Positions 40,864 through 51,179 of a stretch of 64,000 nucleotides of DNA are shown in pieces (the stretch's first letter is position 1; the number at the start of each line of letters is the position of its first letter). Source of the DNA: Macrosoma leucophasiata (Eukaryota > Arthropoda > Insecta > Lepidoptera > Hedylidae). The stretch lies in assembly GCA_036365455.1 (NCBI GenBank), contig JAWQUS010000021.1, positions 20,706,001 through 20,770,000 of the forward strand, given 5' to 3'. A program made the position numbers and the translations under genes. The notes below the pieces were generated by a model. The model had not been told where the DNA came from, made no database searches, and saw only the letters and a program-made list of their open reading frames with translations.

Positions 40864-41412
40864 TTATGTATCTTCACGCCAGGTCCCTAACGGGGTAGGC
40901 AGAGAGTGTAGAGCGCCATCCCGGTTCTGACAAACCTCTCGTGCCTCGTCTACCTTCATCATTCTCTTCATACATGCACGCCGATTCCTAAGACTTTTGA
41001 CACCACCATCAGACAGAACTCGACCTATTTGGTCATGGTAGGTCAGCCTTGGTCTTCCTGGGCCTCTGCAACCATCCACATTCGCATTGTATATCTGTTT
41101 AGTCATTCGCTCATTCGACATTCTTTCTATATGCCCAAACCATCGGAGCATGCCTTTTTTCATTTTTACACCGATACTATCATTCACACAAAGTCTCTTT
41201 CTTACATCTTCATTACAAACGCGATCGGTGAGTGATACACCGCAGATCTTGCGCAAAGATCTCATCTCGACCGCGTTCAACTTACTTTCATGCTCTTTCC
41301 TGCATACCCAGCTCTCGCTTCCATATAAAAGCGTTGGAGTAAGTACAGCATTATGTACGGCTAGTCGAGCCCGCTGGCTGAGATGTTTAGATTCTAGCAG
41401 CTTACCAAACAA
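40864..41412 (-). pseudogene. RTE-type LINE polyprotein, C-terminal 182 codons
   Basis: The open minus-strand frame covers the region after the RT active site: NAVLTPTLLYGSESWVCRKE, VEMRSLRKICGVSL, MKKGMLRWFGHIERM, GRPRLTYHDQIGRVLSDG and RRACMKRMMKVDEAREVC. The 3' UTR follows almost at once, ending in GGCGTGAAGATACATAAACA. The fragment starts at GKLLES with no upstream RT core, so it is a 5'-truncated insertion. It is the longest intact frame of this family in the window and serves as its local reference. No enzymatic core remains. Confidence 0.8.
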
Positions 41413-41788
41413 ATTAAATTAATAAAATTAATAATTAAACAAATTAAATAATAATGGTTAACAATATATACTTACACATTTTGTCAGGACAAATAATATA
41501 GCATATTTACGATAATTATACATATATTCTTATTATACCATACATAAAAATAAATGTTTACAATGAATATTTTTTACATAATATACTTATATTACGTATA
41601 TATACCGATAATCTTAAAATATAGTAAACATATTATTATACATATCATAACGTACCGAGTATAATAATAATAAATATTAAATTCATGACGACATAGCGTG
41701 GTGCGTCGGTACAATGATAAGAGTGGGAGGCTCGATAAAACGACAAGTGACGTCATAGTCGAGTACGTCGATAAAGTGGCTACAGCTG

Positions 41789-41951
41789 AGCAGGAGTACA
41801 CAGAGTTGTACACATACACACATACACAAACACCCAGACCCGAAACAAATATCTGTAGGCCATACAAACATTTGTCCCGGTGCGGGGATCGAACCCGCGA
41901 CCCTTCGAATCAAACGGTCATCTCACACCGCTGGTCTAACCGGGCCGTCAA
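41789..41951 (-). mobile_element. Family C tRNA-headed SINE, slightly 3'-truncated
   Basis: Begins in the CACATACACACATACACAAA part, with a complete head (CGGGGATCGAACCCGCGACC and CTGGTCTAACCGGGCCGTCA), followed by TTTC repeats at 41960. Confidence 0.75.
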
Positions 41952-42605
41952 AATAAACGTTTCTTTCTTTCTTTCTATTGCGAAAAAACATATATCGCAA
42001 AATAATGTCGCGGGGTTCCACTAGTGAGTATGGACGTTATAATAGTCAACGTTTGATAGAATTTCATACTATTATCGTTTTCAATTTTTAATTTGCAATA
42101 AGCAATATTTTCGACAAATTCAAATGCGAAACACAATTCAGTTAACATAGTATCTAATCGGGTGTACGCAGATCACGTGACATCGCCGGAATCGCGGCTC
42201 AATAAATCAAATGAAGGATACAAACAAAATCAAGTGAAGTCGAATGTTTAGTCTCAATTTATGATTTTTCGATGCTACGAGTATACTTGATTTATTGTGT
42301 TTATTTTAAGCCATGATTCGTTATCAGGATTGTTTTTTTTTATCAAAATCTTTTTTATTAATGAATACTGCAGTCTATAGATATCTAAATGCAGATGGCA
42401 ATGTATATGTGTAGGCGTACGGCTAATAACGTTAGAACGTGATGTCATCAACTTTACTAGTAGTTATAGAATCCAAGAATTTGGGCAGTCTTACAGTCAG
42501 ATTCCATTTGGATCCCAAGCAGAATCTCGTTTCTTTACCTTTGTGTATCTTTAAGCGTACACCGTGTAAATATACGTAATATATAGAGCACACTATTACA
42601 TGGTA
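41952..42605. other. Unannotated stretch
   Basis: (TTTC)n at 41960-41980, a trace of family A near 42360, otherwise nothing recognised. Confidence 0.4.
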
Positions 42606-42606
42606 G

Positions 42607-42760
42607 GGTCAAGAGTCTTAGGAATCGGCGTGCATGTATGAAGAGAATGATGAAGGTAGATGAGGCACGAGAGGTTTGTCAGGACCGGGATATCTGGCGC
42701 TCCACACTCTCTGTCTACCCCATTAGGCGTAGACCTGGCGTGAAAATACATACATACACT
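42607..42760 (+). mobile_element. RTE-type LINE 3' terminus, plus strand
   Basis: From AGTCTTAGGAATCGGCGTGC through GTAGATGAGGCACGAGAGGT to CTGTCTACCCCATTAGG and GGCGTGAAAATACATACATAC. Encodes only the last ~45 residues of the polyprotein. Confidence 0.75.
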
Positions 42761-42764
42761 ATTA

Positions 42765-43165
42765 CGTTATGCCGCGGCAGTACTAAACAAGCGCGGTGAG
42801 ACAGCAAAAGAACCATTACCGTCAGAAACCAAATATCCTTGTGGTGAACAAATCACCGACATAAATAGTAGTTCATTCATATTGATAGTTATCGCAACCA
42901 AAATCAAAGGAATCAAAAAGCTACTATCGTGGATCCGTGTTCGAATAAATAGTTTTCCTAGATTTATATCTGGGATTAAACACAACATTTAATTGTAGAT
43001 CGAGTCGCACGTTAATCGCTATCATCAACGCTGGGGTTTTAGACTGAGAGTTTGAGAGCTTACATATGTAGTCGTGATCTGTTTGAAATAATATTACGAG
43101 TATGATACGGTAAAAAAGGCTAAGAACTTCATTAGTACTAACCGCAAATGCTTATTCTATATTAT
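42765..43165. other. Unannotated stretch
   Basis: No feature recognised. Confidence 0.4.
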
Positions 43166-43168
43166 ATA

Positions 43169-43424
43169 CTAGCTGTTACCCGCGACTCCGCCCGCGTGTA
43201 CGTCACTTTTTGCCTAACTTGTGGAAACTCATCAAACCATCCCATAGCATCCCACAGGAACCTTTTTTCGGGATAAAAACTATCCTGTGTGTTAATCTAA
43301 GTTACCCTCTATGTGAAATATTATGTAAAATTTTATGAAAATCGGTTCAGCAGTTTTCGCGTGAAGGAGTAACAAACAAATAAACATACAAACTTTCGCA
43401 TTTATAATATTAGTAGGAAGTAGG
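43169..43424 (+). repeat. Family J repeat, classic short form
   Basis: CTAGCTGTTACCCGCGACTC, CTTTTTTCGGGATAAAAACT, GAAAATCGGTTCAGCAGTTT and ACTTTCGCATTTATAATATT then AGTAGGAAG: the familiar order of this insect repeat. Confidence 0.75.
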
Positions 43425-43714
43425 ATTACGCCTGGCGTGATAGGTGGTAGTCTCTAGTCAGTTTTTTTGATTTAGACTTAATGCCACTAGGCATTCTCTG
43501 TTAATTATCTACATTATATTTGCACAATCAATTCTAGGACTCCTAACTTAACTATTGCTACACTTTTTAATCAAAGCTCTCCCTCGGTTTTTTTAATCTT
43601 TTGGGTTTTTATAAATTTACATCATAACTGTGTGTTTTGTTACAAGCCTCTGTAACATCCTTGCTTTAATTCTTTAGAAGAAACATGGACTCTTCGATTA
43701 TTTTTAGTTCTTAG

Positions 43715-44308
43715 CATAGAGCAACACGGGCCACCGGCCGCGGCGAACTGGAGGGGAGTAGCCATAGCGCTTATTACCGATGCAAAACAGTCTGTTTTTT
43801 TTTGCGGGAGGAAATGCGTGAGACACACACGCACACTTTTTACTGGTGGTAGAGCTCCAGTGACGGAGCTCGCGGGCGTAGGCACCACCGCATTACCTAA
43901 TATACTTGCCGTTAAATGGTAGTGTTCAGCACTATCGTGTTCCGGTCAGGTGGTAATGTACGGCTCTGTAATTTCCGGCACAAACCTAATGCCTCAGGAG
44001 TGGCAGCGCATTTACATTTTGACCTCTGGTCATTGTGTGGGTGTCTATAGGCTGTAGTCATCACTTAACATCAATGTGAACTGCACGCTTGTTTGCCACT
44101 TTTATAACATAAAAAAATAAAAAAAACTACAAAAATTGTCTTTTACTACGAAAATGACACCTTGACTTTAATAATACAGAAACAATTTCACGCACACATT
44201 TAAACATCTAGGTCACAGGTATAGGCCCATTTGTGCTTGTACTTTGACAGAGGAGAAAGTCTGCATATGGCTACTCCCCTCCGGTGTTGCTCTATGGTTT
44301 TTAGGAAA
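43715..44308. repeat. Inverted repeat around a family A copy
   Basis: CATAGAGCAACAC..GAGGGGAGTAGCCATA (43715-43770) is reversed at 44267-44303 as TATGGCTACTCCCCTC..GTGTTGCTCTATG. The left arm has a 23 bp GC-rich insertion (GGGCCACCGGCCGCGGCG..). Confidence 0.6.
43841..44126 (+). repeat. Family A copy, plus strand, near full length
   Basis: TACTGGTGGTAGAGCTCCAG to TTATAACATAAAAAAATAAA. It lies in the loop of the inverted repeat. Confidence 0.75.
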
Positions 44309-44335
44309 TATATTAAATATTTATTACCTTGATGA

Positions 44336-45470
44336 CGTAATTGGGTAAGTGATATGGGATAAATCTTGTCAAAGATATCCATTGGCATCCTTGGAGTTTG
44401 GTAATGTGAGTGATGGTTGTCGACAGTCTCGTTAACCAATACATGTGCTGATAATGATTATCGTGGAAACTATTAGCAGGAATTCAAGATTGTAGTATTG
44501 CTCAAATGTCTCCAACTCTCTTACTATTTATTGATAAAGTCCCACTTAATATTAGTGAAGGGGCAATTAAGGGGCGCTTTGTTTCCTTCTATGATCGATT
44601 ACAGTGTGTCCCTTGCCCTAATGGTCGCCCCTTAATGACAGGCCCATTGTTTACCAAACATTCCACCGATTTTCTTTTGTACAAAATCACTTTCCATATT
44701 TAATCGTTCCATCACTGAGCGTTTCTTTTTCTTTTAATTAGCGATTTAATCTGAGATCACTTTTTTGTTCAACTATATTTTAGTTTTGTGTTATTATTAG
44801 AGTTCATTAGTTAAGTTTGCTAAATATATATTTATTGTTTTGTTTACTTCCACGATTACGTAATTATCGTAGATTATTTCTGCTATCTCCGAAGCAGTGA
44901 CTTCAGTGATATTACTGATTCGATATTTTGAACGGTGTAAGTGATAACTGACATTTTTCTATGATGATACCGTCAAATGTTCTTTTTGTTCGTTCTCTTG
45001 ATTAACATTAGTCTCGATAGCCAATACACGTGACTCAAGCGTTACAGTCAAATAGTAGTTTTTGTTTGCACGCATTAATGCATGAATACGTGTATTTGCC
45101 ATACTACTCGTACTACCGTATAGAACTTGTTTAATTATATGATCTACTCTCACATTATCAATAAAATTCCACTCTATATTAATGAAGGGACATTAAAGTG
45201 CGCTTCGGTTTCATCTATGATCGATTACAGTTTGTCTCTCACCCTAATGGTCGGTCGTTAGTGACGGGCCTATTGTTTACCAAACATTCCACCAATTTTC
45301 TTCTATTCAAATTCAGTTTTCATAATTTATCGTTCTGTTATTAGGTTTTCTTTTTTCTCTTAATTAGCGATTTAATCTTTGAACACGTTTTTTGTTAACT
45401 ATTTTTAGTTTTGTGTTATTGTTAAGGTTCATTTGCTCAGTTTGCTCATTTATTAACATAGTTTTTTTTT
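44336..45470 (+). repeat. Direct duplication, two copies ~650 bp apart
   Basis: 44500-44845 and 45155-45470 share TCTATGATCGATTACAGT, CATTGTTTACCAAACATTCC, TAATTAGCGATTTAATCT and TTTTAGTTTTGTGTTATT in order. Each is preceded by a very worn family B body (AGTCTCGTTAACCAATACATG at 44430, AGTCTCGATAGCCAATACACG at 45010), so the B insertion predates the duplication. Confidence 0.7.
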
Positions 45471-45943
45471 AAATAAAACTAGTAAACTGGATTTATCTCG
45501 TGTATATTAAACTAAAATGATGATTTGAAATTGAACCCAACGTTTCGGTCGCTTTACAGCTTCCGTGGTCTCGGGCAGACTGAGGTGACATTGGTCTGAC
45601 AGCAGTTTGACAAACGTATTGTGTAGCGTTCAGGATTAACGCAAAAGTTTCTAATTGTATCTTGAGGTGTTACAGATTGTTGCGGTTGGGCTTTAATTCT
45701 AGTGAGTATTGGATCCCATGTTGGTGACAATCGCCAACCATCTTCTCCATTGAAATTTGGATGTTTTCAAATCTCCATAGCCTCGTGAACCATTCTTGGT
45801 TTGTGTTGGTCTGTGCTCTGTAATCTTAGATCAAGTTTTTGCTCAAAAAACGTAACTTCCAATATGTAGTAGTGCAATTAGTAGGTCCTACCATTTGCTT
45901 AAAAACATATACCTATATTATTAATATTATTAAGTGCATTATT

Positions 45944-46228
45944 TATTTTTATGTAATGGAAACGGCAAAAAAGCATGCAGTTCACATTGATGTTATGTGA
46001 TGACTGCAGTCTATAGACACCTACACAAAGACCAAGGTCAAAATGCAGATGCATTACCACTCCTGAGGCCTAAGGTGTTATGCCTCTGTGCCGGAAATTA
46101 AAGGGCCGTACATTACAACCTGACCGGAACACGATAGTGCTGAACACTACCATTTAGCGCCAAGTATATTAGATAATGTGGTGCTGCCTACGCCCGCGAG
46201 CTCCGTCACTGGAGCTCTACCACCAGTA
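45944..46228 (-). repeat. Family A copy, minus strand, near full length
   Basis: TTTTTATGTAATGGAAACGG to GCTCTACCACCAGTA, with the whole body kept. Confidence 0.75.
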
Positions 46229-46362
46229 AAATATATCTTTAATTTAGCTTTTTCATTCATGCCGTTATGCTTTTTGAGACACCAACGACACAATTTTTGC
46301 CAGGACTGGTTGTGGGCGATCTCTTCTACAGTATATTTCCCTTCATTTAAAAATTTCAAATG
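46229..46362 (-). pseudogene. Short protein-like minus-strand frame, unidentified
   Basis: The minus strand reads FLNEGKYTVEEIAHNQSWQK then LCRWCLKKHNGMNEKAKL, ordinary-looking protein with a CxxC pair. It begins after an in-frame TAA and runs into the A insertion, so it would be a broken exon or a remnant of an element. No family assigned. Confidence 0.2.
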
Positions 46363-46925
46363 TTATTTACCATATGAAAACAGGCAACAAACTAGACAGC
46401 CAAGATATATTAAAGTCTAAACACACAGTTTACTAGAACAAACCCTTTCTTTCGCCTTCAGCCCGACCTTGTGTGCGAGCTTCCCAAATATTTGTTCAGG
46501 CTTCTATGATATATGCTGTTGTTGTGTACACATCACTTGACCCACGATAAAGGTCCCGATATCTTATTGTTGTTTATAGTAACTGCTTTTAGTAGTAGCT
46601 GCTTTTGTGTAGAGTTTCTGAACGAGATATGTCTGCTCCGATTCTTTGAGTACTCTTTACAATATATTTTTGTTAATAACTTGTGAATTGAGTGTTATAC
46701 TTCGTTTGGAGGATGTGCAATATTTTATATAGTACGTAAATAATTTGTTTACTTTGTTCAATGAAAATGTAGCATTTACATATGAAATATTTTACATGAT
46801 TTGATTAGATCTCACCAGGAACTAGCGACCCGCCCCGTATTTTACGGGTCCAATGTATTAAATTAACCTCTATACATATATCGTATATTATAATGTATGT
46901 TTTATATTTATAAAACATTCCTTTT
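46363..46925. other. Unannotated stretch
   Basis: Nothing recognised. Confidence 0.4.
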
Positions 46926-46927
46926 GA

Positions 46928-47217
46928 CTGCCTCAGAAGCCTAGTGGTAGCAGGCCACTACTACTAAGCTGGAGGTCCTGGGTTCGATTCCCGGGTCAGG
47001 GGCTATCAGAAATTACTGTTTAAAATCCTTTATCTCTGGTTCTATTGAGATTTTTCCATTTTCTGGCAGTTTCCCAGTACCTTGGAGTTTGTTAATGTGC
47101 TCGCAGGTGGCAACAGGCTCACCACCTGTTAGATAGTCCAAAACGTAATCAGCGAATCGTGGGTGTACGCATGTACGCTCTGCCTACCCCTTCGGGGATT
47201 TCAGGCGTGAAGTTACG
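46928..47217 (+). mobile_element. Family B tRNA-headed SINE
   Basis: Head with AAGCCTAGTGGTAGCAGG and GGGTTCGATTCCCGGG. A ~20 bp deletion near the end removes the usual GCATGCATT step before CTCTGCCTACCCCTTCGGGG. Confidence 0.75.
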
Positions 47218-47404
47218 TTTGTTTTTTCCTTTTGAATACTTGTATCGATTGATGATATTGCATTAAATACCCTTAGCGTAGTTCGCAACGTACACATAGC
47301 GTACAGACGGCGGTAAACTGGGTACTTTGTTTTATTTTAACCAATTAATTCATACATACCATATTAACAAACGTAGGTAACTTTTATAAAGAACCTTATA
47401 GATT

Positions 47405-47680
47405 TTCTTATGTAATGAAGGTGGCAAATAAGCTTTTTGTTCACATTGATTTTAAGTCATGACTGCAGCCTACTGACATCTAAACAAAAACCACTAGTCA
47501 AATGCCATCCCTGAGACTTTAGTTTTATGGCTCTTTGATACTAATTTGGAATAATTATTGCGAGCCATACATGACCATCTAACCGGAACACGATAGTGCT
47601 GAACACTACCATTTGGCGGCAGGTAGATAGTGAGTTTGTGAGTCCGCGTGTCCCTACACCGGAACTCTACCTCCAGTAAA
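47405..47680 (-). repeat. Family A copy, diverged, minus strand
   Basis: TTATGTAATGAAGGTGGCAA to ACCGGAACTCTACCTCCAGT. It belongs to the subfamily with GAGCCATACATGACC in the centre. Confidence 0.6.
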
Positions 47681-48171
47681 AAGTAAAGATGGTTTCAAGT
47701 ATGATTTCTTGGTACAATTTATTATTTTGTATCTGAGTTCCTGTTTTAGAAAACATCTATTTATTTTCTCCAGTCATCCGTACTTTATCGTATTACGAAT
47801 TGTACGAAACTTATCATCTTCAAATGTTTTTATATTTATTCTTGTGGTATTTTACCGATGAATACAAAAGAAAAATTCCCTTAGAACTTATAATAGGCTT
47901 AAACTTATTTCGACGAACTTCTTCTACTTACCGTTATAAAAAATAACGCAAAGGAAAATGAAGTTTGGGACTAAGATTAAACTAAAATAGAAATAATTCC
48001 TTGGTAGTGTAAAATTGCTTGAGTTTCTATTAATGATTGTTTCAGAGTTCGCTCTCGCCGGGATCATTCTATAAAGTCTGGGTACAACTTTCAGAAATAA
48101 TATCAAAAGCTTGAACTAATCAAAGTACCTAATAAATAATACTGGCTAACAAATATGCTATTCTATTTTTA
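47681..48171. other. Unannotated stretch
   Basis: AT-rich, nothing recognised. Confidence 0.4.
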
Positions 48172-48703
48172 CTGGTGGTAGAGCTCCAGTGACGAGCCTG
48201 CACTTGGAACTCTGCTAAGTGAATGACTATGATTATGACGAACAGATTTTTCTTTTTCTTCTATGAAGGAATTGAAAAATTTGATAATTCACGTATCGGT
48301 TAAATATTATTATTGGTATTTATTAATACCTATTGGATTATTATTATGAGTCATTCTCTCTAGGCAGCTTATATAACCTGACAATGCAAAAGTGTCCTTG
48401 TAGACCAATTTGAAATAAATGATTTGAATTTGAATTTGAATTTGACGGAGCTCGCAGGCGTATGCACCACCGCATTACTTAATATACTTGCCGCTAAATG
48501 GTAGTGTTCAGTACTATCGTGTTCCGGTCAGGTGGTAATATGTACGGCCCTGTAATTTCCGGCACAGAGGTCTAACACCTAATGCCTCAGGAGTGGCAGC
48601 CCATCTGCATTTTGACCTCTGGTCATTGTGTGGGTCTTTAGGCTACAGTCATCACTTAACATCAATGTGAACTGCATGCTTGTTTTCCACTTTTATTACA
48701 TAA
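48172..48703 (+). repeat. Family A copy split by a LINE insertion
   Basis: The 5' piece (48172-48194, TACTGGTGGTAGAGCTCC..) and the rest (48443-48703) would be contiguous but for the insertion. TGACG occurs at both borders (48190-48194 and 48443-48447). Confidence 0.8.
48195..48442 (+). mobile_element. 5'-truncated LINE tail nested in family A, TTTGAA repeats
   Basis: About 250 bp ending AATAAATGATTTGAATTTGA plus further TTTGAA units; no coding sequence. The TGACG target duplication and simple hexamer tail show a target-primed insertion. The LINE family differs from the TTCTGA and TAAA types elsewhere in the window. Confidence 0.75.
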
Positions 48704-48975
48704 AAAAAATATTTACATAGATGGTAAGTGAATACTGCAACCTATAGACATCTATAGACCGGATAATATCACTCCTAAAAAAGAATTCCCAAGAAATTGC
48801 CGAAATGCATCCGGTTCAACCTTTGCTTTAGTCAGAATTTTCTTTTAAAAATCTGAAAATACATACGCCTTTTTGGTTTATCGTTCACAAATCAGCTTAA
48901 AAAAAAGTATTTGGCATTCGTAATATTAAAAAATGTAAACAGAAAATTTTTCCTTACCTTCCCACCACGCGTCCT

Positions 48976-49240
48976 TGATCTCAGCTGAAAGACTGAACAA
49001 AAGCCTTCTCCAAGAACCACACAGTGTTGTGCGTCATCTGGAGAGAATTATAATATGCCTTCATCGCCACGCTTGGTTTGCGGATTGACGATCGCGTTGT
49101 ATAATTTCATCGCAGGAAGCTGCTCCATCATGACATGTGTCATTGTTTTCACTACCGCCCTATTAGAATGGTTTGAACGCTATTGTTCGGTGACTGCATT
49201 AGCAGAAGAATTATCTTCCACTAGTAGGGCGTGGGGTCGC
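48976..49240 (-). repeat. Family E repeat, diverged
   Basis: GACTGAACAAAAGCCTTCTC, GAATTATAATATGCCTTCAT and CGCCACGCTTGGTTTGCGGA, then GGTTTGAACGCTATTGTTCG. Confidence 0.55.
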
Positions 49241-49404
49241 CCGATGCCTTTCCGAAGCGCAAGGTTTGACCTTTGCGACATTAATAATGTTGTCGTTAAC
49301 TTAAAATAGAACTTGTAAGTTGTATTTTTGTTCAAAAATTTATTTATGAACAAAAATAAGTGTCTTGGACGTTCTGGTAGGTATTTTTCAGATTTTTTTT
49401 ATAA

Positions 49405-49566
49405 CTGCCACAGTAGCCTATAGGTAGCAGGCCACTACTACTACGCTGAGGTTCTGGGTTCGATACCTGGGTCGGGGCTACCAGCGATAGCGGTGTCAAA
49501 TCCTTTATCTCTGGTCCATTTGGGAGTTTCCCATTTTCTGTGAGTTTCCCAGAGTTCCGATATATG
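49405..49566 (+). mobile_element. Family B SINE, 3' half missing
   Basis: Head GCCTATAGGTAGCAGGCCAC with B-box GGGTTCGATACC, then stops after TTTCCCAGAG. Loss of the 3' end is unusual for retroposons and implies a later deletion. Confidence 0.65.
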
Positions 49567-49944
49567 TCAACAAGCATTATTTTTTATGCATTCCCAAAAA
49601 TATTAGAAAAGATAAACAGTATTTTTCTTCTAAATCCAAAATGACCCTACACACAACGGGTCCATCTAACGATAATACAAAGCCATTTCAAATCCGAGTC
49701 CGTGTTCCGATCCGAGTGCGCGGATAATCAAACTGTTGATGAAATGAAAACTTTTATATCCGCCGGATAATGTCGCTCCTCAAATTGAATTCCCGCGAAG
49801 TTCCCGAAGCGCAGCCGGTTTGACCTTTGTTTCCAGTTAGGATTGTTTGCATTTTAACAAGCTTATTTAAATATTATTCAGGTGTTTTGTATTTCAATAA
49901 GTTTGATGCTTTTGGGTCGATTCGGTTGTGTGTTTAGAGATGGA

Positions 49945-50190
49945 ATACTGGCGCCAACCGAACAATGGCGGTCAAATCATTCCAATAAGTTGGGTTTAAA
50001 ATAACAACGCGGGGTGAGCAGCAGCGTCCTGCTTTGAAACTACCGCCACTGCGATCGCCAATTTGCCTGCTAAGCATGGCGATTATGGCATGCTCTCCCT
50101 TGATGACTTACGACAGTGTTCGTTGGATGCGTCTTTGGGGAAAGCTTTGTCCACTTGTGGACGTGTTTTTACTGGACTCATGATGATGAC
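49945..50190 (+). repeat. Family E repeat, sense plus
   Basis: GCGGTCAAATCATTCCAATA, GCCACTGCGATCGCCAATTT, GGGGAAAGCTTTGTCCACTT, ending TCATGATGATGAC. Confidence 0.65.
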
Positions 50191-50577
50191 ATGTTGTATA
50201 TAAGAAATGACAAACCAATGTGCAAAATGTGCACAATTATATTATTATCAAATATTTCTAAAAAAAAATTGTTATCGGTGAAATTCTGCCAACAAGAAGT
50301 CGGTTAAATACAAAAAAAAAACTACCTTTCAAAAGGGATACCCTACACCGTCATGTTCACTGTAAGGGCGCGTTCAAGATAAAAGTTAGTTCTACTATAA
50401 ATTCTCACCTGAACCTGAAAGTACAGAATTCATTTTACACATTAATTTGGTATTGTCGTGTCCAATGTAAAATTTTATGAGGGTTGGACTTTGCTGTTTT
50501 TTCAGACAAGATATTTTAAGGTGGACTAAGACATTGCAAGGCATGCGTGGCGCATGGCACTCATCGCATGCTTCGCA

Positions 50578-50830
50578 ATTATCGTCATCATTACTCCAGC
50601 TGAAAGACATCCATTGCTGGACAAAGCCTTCCCCAAAGACACCCATAAAAATTTTGTGCATCATTAGGGGAGAATATGCCCTAATCACCACACTTGGCAG
50701 GCAGAGTGGCGATCGTAGTGGTGTTCATTTCATCGCGGAACGATGCTTCCCATCCCGCGTTGTTACTTTTACTTTGGAATGGTTTGACAGCTATTGTTCA
50801 GAAAACTGACTGCACTAGTAAAATAATTCA
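50578..50830 (-). repeat. Family E repeat, sense minus
   Basis: ATCGTCATCATTACTCCAGC, CATCCATTGCTGGACAAAGC and GGCGATCGTAGTGGTGTTCA, to CTGACTGCACTAGT. Confidence 0.65.
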
Positions 50831-50854
50831 ACTCCATTAAAAGGCGATTAAAGG

Positions 50855-51141
50855 GAAGCGCGTGGCCCCGCGGCTGGTGTAGATCGTAAGCGATCTACTC
50901 GGTTAAACGGTCGCGGTCGGGTGTTTGATGGGTTGACCACTAATAGCAAATTAAAATTGAAGTTAAACCGTCGGTCCAGGTTGCTATCGTTAGATAGCAG
51001 ACGTTAAACATTGTCGGAAGCCTTATGGGCGGTTTGAAAAACACCAGACAGCGGGTTGGCTATTAACCCATATCTCCACCAACCCGCATTGAAGCAGCGT
51101 GTTGGAGTAAGTTCCAGGCCTGCCCCCAAAAAGGGCGATGG
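50855..51141 (+). mobile_element. Family F 5S-headed SINE, second copy
   Basis: The same hairpin GTAGATCG-TAA-GCGATCTAC is followed by a worn promoter (CGGTTAAACGGTCGCGGTCG, GATGGGTTGACCACTAATAG) and the body to CAGGCCTGCCCCCAAAAA. The terminal CCCAGCAGTGGGA part is missing. Confidence 0.75.
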
Positions 51142-51179
51142 GGTCGTCACGTCCCGACGCCTTCATGCTTCATGCTTTG

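Larger units (their letters stand above)
48757..49860 (+). repeat. Duplicated ~95 bp segment ~1 kb apart
   Basis: 48757-48850 and 49762-49860 share CCGGATAAT.TC.CTCCT, GAATTCCC and the CCGGTT..ACCTTTG ending with moderate divergence. Each copy has a family E repeat shortly after it, in opposite orientation, so a larger rearranged duplication is possible. Confidence 0.5.

Noticed and set aside
40572..40898. 108-codon Lys-rich frame
   Set aside because: Arises from A-rich runs at the end of family L joined to the RTE 3' end on the opposite strand.
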